Shown in pieces: positions 32,377 through 40,332 of a stretch of 41,871 bases of DNA (positions within the stretch are counted from its first letter, which is position 1; each line of letters opens with the position of its first letter). The translations under genes and the position numbers were made by a program. The notes under the pieces are model-generated. The model ran no database searches, was not told the DNA's origin, and saw only the letters and a list, made by a program, of their open reading frames with translations. Origin of the DNA: Erysipelotrichaceae bacterium (GTDB lineage: Bacteria > Bacillota_I > Bacilli_A > Erysipelotrichales > Erysipelotrichaceae); NCBI GenBank assembly GCA_900770275.1, contig CAAGJS010000234.1, positions 1 through 41,871 of the forward strand. The letters are read 5' to 3'.

Positions 32377-33687
32377 TTATTCTGCCTCAACAATTGATTC
32401 AAGACCGTAGATGTCCTTGCTGGACATGAACAGGAAGACAGCAGGACGTTCCCTGATCAGGATCTTTGCGCCTTCTTCATCTTCCGGGATCACAACGGAT
32501 CCAGGTATGCGGTCCGCAAGATACTGGATATTGATGTCAGTCCCATCCTGTTTATCATCGATGCTCGTAAATTCGCAGAGAAAAATCTTGTCTGCCTTTT
32601 CAAGAGCCTTTACAAAGTCATTGGCAAAATACTTGACGCGGCTGGCCCGGTGCGGCTTGAAGATGACAACCAGCTTGCGGCCAGGGAAACGTTTCCTTGC
32701 CGTATCAATCGTCACCGAGACTTCTGTCGGATGATGCGCGTAGTCATCGATGTAGACGTTTTCGCCGATTTCCGTCACGGCAAAGCGGCGCTTCACGCCC
32801 TTGAAATGGCTGAGACCAGCTTCCATCGCGGCCGCATCCATCCCTTCCAGGATTCCTGCTCCGATACACCCAAGGGCATTGAGCAGAAGATGATGGCCGA
32901 CAAACGGCAGTTCAAAATGACCGATCATCTTCTTCTGGAACATAACGTCAAACGACATGCCGTCCGAACGCTCATCGACATTCACTGCCTGCAGATCATC
33001 ATCGTCATTCAGACCATACCAGTAATGCGGAACGGAAGTACTCAGGTTCAGTTTCCGGGCTTCCTTGTCTTCGCCATAGATCAGGATGCCCTTTGTCACA
33101 TTGGCACTGAACTGTTCATAGGCAAGACGGTAATCCGCATCATCCTTGAAATAATCCACATGGTCCAGATCAACGTTGGTAATGATCGCAACCGCCGGAT
33201 GATAGGCAAGGAAATGACGGCGGAACTCATCCGCCTCCAGGGCAAAGTACTTCGTGTCCTTCGTTACGTGCCCTTCCCCGTCACCGATCAGCCAGCCCGT
33301 TTCACCAGCTTCCGTGAACATGCTTGCAAGCATGCCGGTGGTCGTTGTCTTGCCATGGGAGCCGGCGGCGGCGATCGTCTCGTAATTCTTAACAAAACCG
33401 CCGACAAATTCATGGTAGCGGGAACAGACACAGGTCGGATTCGACCGCGCCGCAATGACCTCCGGAAAATCCTCCAGGAAGGCATTGCCGATGATCACGT
33501 GCATGCCATCGTGAATGTTGGCAGAATCAAACGGATAGATCGGAATATGCCGTTGAATCAGCGGTTCTTCCGTAAAGAAATGTTTCTCAAGGTCGCTGCC
33601 GCTGACTTCGTTGCCAAGATCCTTTAACATGCAGGCAAGCGAAGCCATGCCGGTTCCCTTGATGCCAATCAGATAATAATAGTTCAT
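32377..33687 (-). CDS. murC: UDP-N-acetylmuramate-L-alanine ligase
   Basis: MurC adds the first amino acid to UDP-MurNAc in peptidoglycan precursor synthesis. The 436-residue protein starts with the Rossmann-type NYYYLIGIKGTGMASLAC, has the ATP-binding AAGSHGKTTTTGM near residue 110, and the Mur-ligase motifs FALEADEFRRHFL and YIDDYAHHPTEV. Length is normal. There is no clear Shine-Dalgarno site before ATG at 33687. It follows the acidic protein after 18 bases and ends at a strong terminator. Confidence 0.97.
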   Translation of the reverse strand: MNYYYLIGIKGTGMASLACMLKDLGNEVSGSDLEKHFFTEEPLIQRHIPIYPFDSANIHDGMHVIIGNAFLEDFPEVIAARSNPTCVCSRYHEFVGGFVKNYETIAAAGSHGKTTTTGMLASMFTEAGETGWLIGDGEGHVTKDTKYFALEADEFRRHFLAYHPAVAIITNVDLDHVDYFKDDADYRLAYEQFSANVTKGILIYGEDKEARKLNLSTSVPHYWYGLNDDDDLQAVNVDERSDGMSFDVMFQKKMIGHFELPFVGHHLLLNALGCIGAGILEGMDAAAMEAGLSHFKGVKRRFAVTEIGENVYIDDYAHHPTEVSVTIDTARKRFPGRKLVVIFKPHRASRVKYFANDFVKALEKADKIFLCEFTSIDDKQDGTDINIQYLADRIPGSVVIPEDEEGAKILIRERPAVFLFMSSKDIYGLESIVEAE

Positions 33688-33705
33688 AAGAAGGAAAGAT
33701 TCCGC

Positions 33706-34506
33706 TTATTTGGCGGAATCCTTAAGAGACTTCGAATCAATGACAACCGTTTCGTCGATCGTATCAGCAGCCTTGCCAGCCACCTTTGTCTCGCGGGCAA
33801 ACTCTTCGTCGCGCGCATTCAGAATATCATCCAGCGAAAAATCAGGAAGATCATCCTCAACACTCTTCTCAACATGTTTGCGGGCAATGCTGTCGATGTC
33901 GTTCTTCTTTTCGGCAGGCTTTGTGCTGCGGCTTGCGTTATTTGCCTGCATCGAAGCGACGGCATCCTGCGCACCGCTGAGGTTCGTGCCATAGATCGGA
34001 GAAATGATCTCACTCACATTGGAATTGTCTTCTGTCTCCTCGAGACGCTTTGCCGTATTGGCAATCGCATCCATATCGGTCTCGTCAACACCGAACATCG
34101 GCGAAATCACCGGACGGAACTCATAGGCAACCGGACGCGAACCGGATGTCGGCTTCTTGTCCGCAGGCTTAGATTCCTGCGTCTTGGCAGGCTCAGCTTT
34201 CGGCGTATCGATTGTCAGACCAAATCCACTCTTACCAGTATCGGTCGTTTCCTTCTTTGGTTCCTGAGGCAGCGGCGTCGGCGCAACATGCGAAACAGGA
34301 GCAGCAGAAGCTGCCGCGACAGGCTGCGGCTTGACAGAAGGTTCTTCAGGAGCCACATTGATCGGCTTGATTGTCGGAGCAGGCTGGCTTACAGGCTCAG
34401 GACGGGCAGCCCGCTTTGCCGGCTTTTTCTCTTCCTTTTCCTCTTCCTCTTCTTCAATATCTTCATCATCTTCTTCAAAGAGAAGTTTCTGCAGTTTTTC
34501 AAACAT
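33706..34506 (-). CDS. Acidic Pro/Ala-rich protein with repeated ISP-[MI]-[FY]-G motif
   Basis: The 266-residue protein starts with a short helix (MFEKLQKLLF) and an extreme Glu/Asp run (residues 11-28), then a long Pro/Ala/Lys/Glu-rich low-complexity stretch to about 120. Two near-copies of a linear motif follow, VISPMFG (133-139) and IISPIYG (167-173), and a third conserved-looking patch, DLPDFSLDDILNARDEEF (219-236). No signal peptide or membrane helix is seen. Its place directly before murC suggests a cell envelope or division role, perhaps as an adaptor; this is a guess. I do not recognise a named family. Confidence 0.65.
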   Translation of the reverse strand: MFEKLQKLLFEEDDEDIEEEEEEKEEKKPAKRAARPEPVSQPAPTIKPINVAPEEPSVKPQPVAAASAAPVSHVAPTPLPQEPKKETTDTGKSGFGLTIDTPKAEPAKTQESKPADKKPTSGSRPVAYEFRPVISPMFGVDETDMDAIANTAKRLEETEDNSNVSEIISPIYGTNLSGAQDAVASMQANNASRSTKPAEKKNDIDSIARKHVEKSVEDDLPDFSLDDILNARDEEFARETKVAGKAADTIDETVVIDSKSLKDSAK

Positions 34507-34562
34507 TGTCTTTGGTTCCTTTCTGATCTCTCCTATATTCTACTGATTTTTTTGCTTATGTG

Positions 34563-35318
34563 TTATGGTTCTTGCGTTTCAACAGGAACGCCGGAATCGG
34601 TCGCCTGCGGAGATGCCGTATTCTGAGGCGTCAGATCGTCTTCGTTCGTAAAGTTTTCATTATCAAACAGCTCTTCAATTGCCCCGTTTTCAGGCGCAAT
34701 CTCCTGGAACAGGTTCAGACGCTGTCTTGTTCCGCTGATGACGACACGATTTGAAAACGAAGAAAGAACCGTCGAAGAATGAAGCCGGATCGTTCGTGCA
34801 ATCCGCACCATCTCCGCCGCCATACGTGCCGCTTCCAGACGGTTGCTGATGGAAGCGAAACATACATAGTCCGTATCTACCAGCGTATAGTACTGCTCCC
34901 CGAGCAGATAGATCTTGACCCGGTAATTGTGCTCTTCCCCGTTCCAGTCCGTATAGGTTCCGGAAAGATCCGTCTCCGGCAGACGCTGACCGACGCTGGC
35001 CCAGTCTGTCTGACAATCGTAATAGGCTCCCGCGACGATCCTTGCCACATTCAGATTCATGATGAACTGAATGCCGTCCATCTGAAACACATTGCTCGTC
35101 GAATAGGAAGTGACACGGCCGATCGAAGGATCAATATAGTAATCGTAGTAACGATGACTGTACGTCGGGCGCATGGTCGGCTCTTCCATCAGATCCGCCA
35201 GCCGCCGCGAAACATCGGACGTTAGATCCGAAAGATACACAGCACTGCAGCCGCTCAAAAGCGTCAGACAAAGCAGACCCGTAACAATTTTCTTCCATAC
35301 GTTATGCACGTAGATCAT
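34563..35318 (-). CDS. Lipoprotein of unknown function
   Basis: The 251-residue protein has a lipoprotein signal (LTLLSGC, Cys24), then a Tyr/Arg-rich segment with PTYSHRYYDYYIDPSIGRVT and a globular domain with many strands. The C terminus is acidic and disordered-looking. ATG at 35318 overlaps the trmB stop as ATGA, so translation is coupled to trmB, with only a weak GGTAAG site. I do not recognise the family. The link to trmB may be chance, but the surface location fits the neighbouring murC and acidic protein. Confidence 0.72.
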   Translation of the reverse strand: MIYVHNVWKKIVTGLLCLTLLSGCSAVYLSDLTSDVSRRLADLMEEPTMRPTYSHRYYDYYIDPSIGRVTSYSTSNVFQMDGIQFIMNLNVARIVAGAYYDCQTDWASVGQRLPETDLSGTYTDWNGEEHNYRVKIYLLGEQYYTLVDTDYVCFASISNRLEAARMAAEMVRIARTIRLHSSTVLSSFSNRVVISGTRQRLNLFQEIAPENGAIEELFDNENFTNEDDLTPQNTASPQATDSGVPVETQEP

Positions 35319-35983
35319 CTTACCATATCTGCCGTTTTCTGACGCACCGCCGCCAGCTGATAGATCGGCTGACCAAGGTCCAGAAACCGCTGCTCATATT
35401 CCGTTACCGCATCCTCCGGATGAGGCTTGCTGCGGAAATCCACCGAGAACTCCGTAAAGGTAAAGCCGCCCTGCAGAAAATACAGAACCGAATCTGAGAA
35501 CAGATCCTTGTTATCGGTTTTCATCCGGATGATGCCGGTTTCAGGATCGAGAACCTTGCGGTACATCTCCAGAAAGCGTTCAGAGCTCAGTCTCCGCTTA
35601 TGCGTATAGGTCTTGGGCCAGGGATCCGAAAAATTGAGATGAATTACCTGAACCTCCCCATCCGCAAACCAGTCCAAAAGATTCTGCGCATCCGAGCAGA
35701 TCAGGCGGCGGTTATGAAGATCCGCATTTTCCTCTTCGATCGCATGGCGCGCCGCCATGGCAGCTGCACTCGTGTCACGCTCGATGCCGATCCATCCTTC
35801 TTCGGGATACATCTTCGCCATGGCATTGAGGTAGCCTCCCTTGCCGCAGCCGATCTCAACATGCAGCACCCTGCAGCCAAGCAGTTCATGCCACTTTCCC
35901 TTATATTCCCCGGGATGTTCCAGGACATAGTCCGTATGGGCTTCCAGATACGGTTCCGCCCACTTCTTCTTTCGCATCCGCAT
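35315..35983 (-). CDS. trmB: tRNA (guanine-N7-)-methyltransferase
   Basis: TrmB makes m7G46 in tRNA. The 222-residue protein shows the SAM-binding HVEIGCGKGGYLNAMA, the middle motif HLNFSDPWPKTYTHKRRL that is diagnostic for the family, and a C-terminal TEYEQRFLDLGQPIYQL. The ATG at 35983 lies 9 bases after GAGG; an internal ATG two codons on is an alternative. It follows the 78-residue gene after 11 bases and overlaps the lipoprotein by 4 bases. Confidence 0.95.
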   Translation of the reverse strand: MRMRKKKWAEPYLEAHTDYVLEHPGEYKGKWHELLGCRVLHVEIGCGKGGYLNAMAKMYPEEGWIGIERDTSAAAMAARHAIEEENADLHNRRLICSDAQNLLDWFADGEVQVIHLNFSDPWPKTYTHKRRLSSERFLEMYRKVLDPETGIIRMKTDNKDLFSDSVLYFLQGGFTFTEFSVDFRSKPHPEDAVTEYEQRFLDLGQPIYQLAAVRQKTADMVR

Positions 35984-35994
35984 CAGTCAGCACC

Positions 35995-36231
35995 TCAGAA
36001 GAAACTGTTGGATGTCAGCGTCGTTGACCCATCCTCATCCTGCTTCGGATTCTTGTGGAACGGCTGCTTCACATAACCGGAAAGACGGGTCACCAGTTCT
36101 CCATCCGAAAGCTTATCCATCGGGCCGATATCTTCATTGATGGCCTTCAGAAATTTGCCAACATTGTATTTTGGATAGGAGATATGATGCGCCTCCGCCA
36201 GCAGTTCATAAATTGTTTCACGATCACTCAT
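35995..36231 (-). CDS. Small protein of unknown function, 78 residues
   Basis: The 78-residue protein is mixed helical and hydrophilic, with a central YNVGKFLKAINEDIGPMDKL and a Ser/Asn-rich C terminus. A strong AGGAGG lies about 10 bases before ATG, so it is probably a real gene. It is the first gene after the pnp terminator and is 11 bases before trmB, so it may depend on read-through from pnp, as I see no promoter in the gap. I do not recognise the family. Confidence 0.6.
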   Translation of the reverse strand: MSDRETIYELLAEAHHISYPKYNVGKFLKAINEDIGPMDKLSDGELVTRLSGYVKQPFHKNPKQDEDGSTTLTSNSFF

Positions 36232-36261
36232 ATTCGTATTTCCTCCTGTCTACCAACCTTA

Positions 36262-36296
36262 GAGAAATAAAGCCGCAGAGCGATTACTGCGGCTTT
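36262..36296 (-). terminator. pnp terminator
   Basis: 10-bp stem AAAGCCGCAG/CTGCGGCTTT (36269-36278 with 36287-36296) followed on the minus strand by ATTTCTC. The weak U-tract may let some polymerase through to the small protein and trmB. Confidence 0.7.
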
Positions 36297-36308
36297 TCCT
36301 GATCTTTG

Positions 36309-38549
36309 TTAATCCTGGCTCTTCTTGAAGGAACGGCGCTCAACACCGGATCCTTCCCGATGCTCATTGCGGTTGTTGTGATAACCGTGGCCGCTTCCCT
36401 TCTGCGGACGAAGCCCGCCCTTCTTCGGCTCAACATAGCCTTCCGGCTTCGGCAGAAGTTCACGTGCCGACACCTTCAGCTTACCGTTTTCATCCTTGGC
36501 AATGACCTTGACACGGATCGTATCACCCTCATGGAGAACATCTCCAATATTCGGCGTACGCTCCCATGCCAGCTCCGAAACATGGAGCAGCGCATCAGTA
36601 CCCGGGAACAGGGTCACGAAGGCAAAGCTCTCACGAACCTCGGAAACCGTCGCATCAAACACATCACCGATCTCAGCCTCACGGGTCAGATCCTCGATAA
36701 TGCCCTTGGCCTTGTCAATCATCTCCTGATCATTGTGGTAGATGGCAACCGTACCATCTTCTTCCACATTGATCTTGACCTGGTTGCAGTCTTCGATGAT
36801 CTTATTGATCGTCTCGCCGCCCTTGCCGATGACATCGCGGATCTTGTCCGTCGGAATGTGGAGAATAGCGAACTTCGGAGCCCACTTCGATACATGGTCA
36901 CGCGGAACATTGATCGCCGTCTCCATATTGTCCAGAATCTGCATCCGGCCCTTATGTGCCTGTGCAAGAGCCTCACGCATAATGTCCATCGAGATGCCGG
37001 ATACCTTGATATCCATTTGCAGAGCCGTAATGCCTTCACGCGTACCGGCGACCTTGAAGTCCATATCGCCATAGTGGTCTTCCATACCCTGAATATCCGT
37101 CAGGATCGAGTAGGAATTGCCAACTGTGATCAGACCCATCGCAACACCGGCAACCATCGCCTTGATCGGAACACCGGCCGCCATCAGCGACATCGTACCG
37201 GCGCAGATCGAAGCCTGGGAAGAGGAACCATTGGATTCAAGAACTTCCGCAACCGTACGGATCGTATACGGGAACTCATCAATGGAAGGAATCACCGCAC
37301 GCAGCGCACGCTCACCCAGTGCACCATGACCGATTTCACGGCGGCCCGGCGACGACATACGACCGACTTCACCAACCGAGAACGGCGGGAAGTTGTACTG
37401 GTGCATGAAGTGCTTCTCCTTGAGCGGTGTCAGATCATCGATCTGCTGCGCATCATCGAGAGTGCCCAGCGTCGTGATCGAAAGAACCTGCGTCTCACCG
37501 CGGGTAAACATGGCCGAACCATGAACGCGCGGCAGAATATCAACCTGCGAATTCAGCGGACGAAGCTCATCCAGCTTACGTCCATCCGGACGAATCTTCT
37601 CTTCCGAGATCAGACGGCGTACTTCGCCAGCCTCAATTTCTGTGCAGTATTCACGGGCCTGCTTCTTAGCCTTTTCCAGTGCAGCCTCATCTGCCCATGT
37701 CATGTTTGCGGCAACCTCGTCAACCATCTGCTGACTCAGTTCCTCAATCTTGCCATAGCGCTCCAGCTTGCCCTTGATGGAAACAGCCTCTTCAATGGCC
37801 TTCTTCCCGTGCTCGTTGATATATGCCTTGATATCCGGGTTGATCTCATAAAGAACAACCTCCATCTTCGGCTTCGCACATGCCGCGATCACTTCCTCTT
37901 CGATCGCGCACAATTCCTTGATACGCTCATGACCGAACTCAAGTGCCTCGATCATCTCATCTTCACTGACTTCCTTTGCCCCGGCCTCAACCATGTTGAT
38001 GGCTTCCTTTGTACCGGCGACAGTCAGAGTCAGTGTCGCACGCTCCGTCTCCTCAACGGTCGGGTTAACAACCAGCTTACCGTCAACCTTGCCGACGATG
38101 ACGCCCGCAATCGGACCGTTGAACGGAATATCCGAAATGCACAGTGCCAGCGACGACCCGAACATGGCAGCCATGCCGCTGTCACAGTCCGGATCCAGCG
38201 AAAGCACAGTATTGACGATCTGAACCTCGTTGCGGAATCCTTCCGCAAACAGCGGACGAATCGGACGGTCAATCAGACGCGCCGTCAGCGTCGCATGCTC
38301 CGTCGGACGTCCTTCACGACGAATGAAGTTGCCCGGAATTGCACCTTCCGCATACATCTTCTCGTTATAGAGAACGGTCAGCGGAAAGAAATCTGTGTCC
38401 TTTGCCTCGTGGGAAGCTGTCGCAGTCGACAGAACAACCGTGTCATTGTAGCGGATCAATACAGAACCGCCAGCCTGTTTCGCCATCTCACCGTTTTCAA
38501 CAGTGATCGTGCGGCCGTAGAAATCCCAGCTCTTAACGTACTTAGCCAT
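36309..38549 (-). CDS. pnp: Polyribonucleotide nucleotidyltransferase
   Basis: PNPase degrades RNA 3' to 5' with phosphate. The 746-residue protein has two RNase PH domains, the second with FPPFSVGEVGR and MDFKVAGTREGITALQMD, a KH domain (IHIPTDKIRDVIGKGG), and an S1 domain (GDVFDATVSEVRESFAFV). The basic tail (VEPKKGGLRPQKGSGHGYH) may bind RNA. No strong Shine-Dalgarno site is seen, only AGAAG next to ATG. An inverted repeat and extended -10 lie upstream. Length is normal. Confidence 0.97.
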   Translation of the reverse strand: MAKYVKSWDFYGRTITVENGEMAKQAGGSVLIRYNDTVVLSTATASHEAKDTDFFPLTVLYNEKMYAEGAIPGNFIRREGRPTEHATLTARLIDRPIRPLFAEGFRNEVQIVNTVLSLDPDCDSGMAAMFGSSLALCISDIPFNGPIAGVIVGKVDGKLVVNPTVEETERATLTLTVAGTKEAINMVEAGAKEVSEDEMIEALEFGHERIKELCAIEEEVIAACAKPKMEVVLYEINPDIKAYINEHGKKAIEEAVSIKGKLERYGKIEELSQQMVDEVAANMTWADEAALEKAKKQAREYCTEIEAGEVRRLISEEKIRPDGRKLDELRPLNSQVDILPRVHGSAMFTRGETQVLSITTLGTLDDAQQIDDLTPLKEKHFMHQYNFPPFSVGEVGRMSSPGRREIGHGALGERALRAVIPSIDEFPYTIRTVAEVLESNGSSSQASICAGTMSLMAAGVPIKAMVAGVAMGLITVGNSYSILTDIQGMEDHYGDMDFKVAGTREGITALQMDIKVSGISMDIMREALAQAHKGRMQILDNMETAINVPRDHVSKWAPKFAILHIPTDKIRDVIGKGGETINKIIEDCNQVKINVEEDGTVAIYHNDQEMIDKAKGIIEDLTREAEIGDVFDATVSEVRESFAFVTLFPGTDALLHVSELAWERTPNIGDVLHEGDTIRVKVIAKDENGKLKVSARELLPKPEGYVEPKKGGLRPQKGSGHGYHNNRNEHREGSGVERRSFKKSQD

Positions 38550-38589
38550 CTTCTAATCTCTTACCTTTTCCTTATAATTTAACGGGTTG

Positions 38590-38598
38590 ATTGTAACA
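38590..38598 (-). promoter_or_regulatory. pnp promoter, extended -10
   Basis: TGTTACAAT on the minus strand, about 40 bases before ATG. The bases GTAACA (38593-38598) also form one arm of an inverted repeat with TGTTAC (38611-38616). Confidence 0.45.
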
Positions 38599-38621
38599 CA
38601 ACATGAAAGCTGTTACGACCT

Positions 38622-39902
38622 TCAGTTCCTCTCAGATTCCGATCTTTTATAGACAATCCGTCCCATACGGCGGCGCAGGCCGCGATAAAGACGGTCGCCC
38701 TTCAGCCATGCATCATATTTTTTCGGATCGATCACGGCATCAAATTCACCAAGGAACTCAAGGAAATCGCCGCCGAACGACTTCTTGAAATCATTGAGAC
38801 CATAATAGGGATCCTTGGGGTCCATCGATCCCGAAATGCCCTCAAAGTCGTAGGTCTTCGCCCCCTCGTTATACAGCTGTTCCAGCGCATAGCGATGCAG
38901 CGCGAAGGCAGCCCGGAAGTTGAGCAGCGTCTTGGTCGTAAACATGTTGACGTTCCAGACGTTGACGCCCTGCATGATCATGAACTTGGCGCCGATGACC
39001 TTCTCTTCGTCCTGATCATAGCCGCCCTCTTCCAGTTCCCTGATCTCTTTGGCAAGGGCCGTATTCTGCTTGTTAAGATCTTCGATCTTATGCGGATCCT
39101 TCATTTTGGCGGCCTTAGCCGTGTTGTCTGCCATCAGCTTTTCCAGATTCAGCCTGGCCTGATGATAATTGGTCGTCACAATAAAGTAACGCACATAGGG
39201 TTCATACAGGTCCCAGAACTTTTCAAAGTAGTGAACATCCTTCGGTTTGAAGCCGCGCTGCTGTGACAGAAGATCTTCATTTTCCACCAGGTAATGCAGC
39301 TCATCACGCCGGCCTGGGCGGACCCTGACGTCGCGTTCCTTGTTTTTGGTGTCGTAGATGCGGCAGCGCTTGATTCCCTTCAGAATATCCGCAAAGGGCC
39401 GATCCAGATTGATGCGATAAGTATAGCGGCTCATCCAGTTGCCCGAATATCCATAGTTGTATCCAAGATGCGTATAGCCGCAATCCTTCAGAATTTCGGT
39501 GACGTATTCATGGTTGAAGCCGCCTTCTTTCAAGCTGCCATCTTTGTTGTGCTCAATCCGCGTAATGTTGAAGTCCATGCGCAGATCAAAGGCTCCCTGG
39601 CTCTTGGCATAGTCTCTCAGCTGCTGCGCAAAATAGCGGATCAGTTCCTGATCCGCAATATCCAGATTGAATCCGTACTGAACATAGGCATAGCGCCCGA
39701 TGGGAACGATGGTCTTCCTGAAAATCATCACGGCACTGGCGATCAGATTTCCATCATCGTCCTCAACACCGAGCAGATGGCCTTCACAATATTCCGGTTT
39801 CTTCAGGTCAATGAAGGGACTGGTCTTTGAATAATGATTCCATGGGCAGCCAATCGCAAAGCGATCAAACCGCTGGGGCTCAACATCTACAACAAATTTC
39901 AT
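38622..39902 (-). CDS. FemAB-family (FemX/MurM-like) peptidoglycan bridge transferase
   Basis: The 426-residue protein belongs to the FemAB superfamily, which adds amino acids from aminoacyl-tRNA to the stem peptide of lipid II. It has two GNAT-like halves, with ASAVMIFRKTIVPIGRYAYV in the first and AFALHRYALEQLYNEGAKTYD followed by GISG in the second. A helical arm (about residues 245-290, EKLMADNTAKAAKMKD and ALAKEIRELEE) forms the tRNA-synthetase-like coiled coil. It probably defines the cross-bridge of this organism. The ATG overlaps the zinc-ribbon gene stop as ATGA. Confidence 0.9.
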   Translation of the reverse strand: MKFVVDVEPQRFDRFAIGCPWNHYSKTSPFIDLKKPEYCEGHLLGVEDDDGNLIASAVMIFRKTIVPIGRYAYVQYGFNLDIADQELIRYFAQQLRDYAKSQGAFDLRMDFNITRIEHNKDGSLKEGGFNHEYVTEILKDCGYTHLGYNYGYSGNWMSRYTYRINLDRPFADILKGIKRCRIYDTKNKERDVRVRPGRRDELHYLVENEDLLSQQRGFKPKDVHYFEKFWDLYEPYVRYFIVTTNYHQARLNLEKLMADNTAKAAKMKDPHKIEDLNKQNTALAKEIRELEEGGYDQDEEKVIGAKFMIMQGVNVWNVNMFTTKTLLNFRAAFALHRYALEQLYNEGAKTYDFEGISGSMDPKDPYYGLNDFKKSFGGDFLEFLGEFDAVIDPKKYDAWLKGDRLYRGLRRRMGRIVYKRSESERN

Positions 39903-40318
39903 TTCACTTCTCCCTGCAGCAGCGTCCCCTTCTTTGTAACGGCATAGAAAACGGCAGTATCTTCGCTGTCTTCGACAACGGGGAGATCATTCTCTCCAAA
40001 ATGAAGCAGACAGTACGAACCGTCTTCCTGAACCTGAATCGACATCTGCCATGCCCCGGGGACCGGATGAGAAACGGTCCATACCCTTTTTCCATCCACG
40101 ATCTTGCGGACAGGGAAAACATGATCCATATCATCTGCCTTTTTCAATGGAACCAGTCGGCGCATTCGTTTCCCGCAGACCGGGCAGAATGTGGCTGCGA
40201 TTTTTTCATTTACCGCAGCCGTTCCACAAAAGGAGCACCGGTAAACAAAGAGCGTTCCATTGATTGTTTTCCCAAGGCGTTCCCTTGGGGCGATACCATC
40301 ATTTTTACGCAGATCCAT
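39899..40318 (-). CDS. Zinc-ribbon protein of unknown function
   Basis: The 139-residue protein has an N-terminal zinc ribbon with Cys28/Cys31 (YRCSFCG) and Cys45/Cys48 (FCPVCGK), then a small beta-rich domain with HVFPVRKIVDGKRVW. No membrane segment or signal peptide is present. It starts 14 bases after the FtsX-type permease stop, with GGAGATG before ATG, and overlaps femX-like by 4 bases, so it is likely translated together with it. It could bind nucleic acid or a protein partner. I do not recognise a named family. Confidence 0.7.
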   Translation of the reverse strand: MDLRKNDGIAPRERLGKTINGTLFVYRCSFCGTAAVNEKIAATFCPVCGKRMRRLVPLKKADDMDHVFPVRKIVDGKRVWTVSHPVPGAWQMSIQVQEDGSYCLLHFGENDLPVVEDSEDTAVFYAVTKKGTLLQGEVK

Positions 40319-40332
40319 GTTACATCTCCGCA

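Noticed and set aside
33706..34506. SepF identity for the acidic protein, from its N-terminal MFEKLQKLLF plus Glu-rich run
   Set aside because: There is no SepF globular domain in the remaining sequence.
36306..38582. A 758-codon open frame on the plus strand over pnp
   Set aside because: It is the antisense shadow of pnp. The minus-strand product is a full-length PNPase, while the plus product is rich in Arg/His/Leu without any domain.
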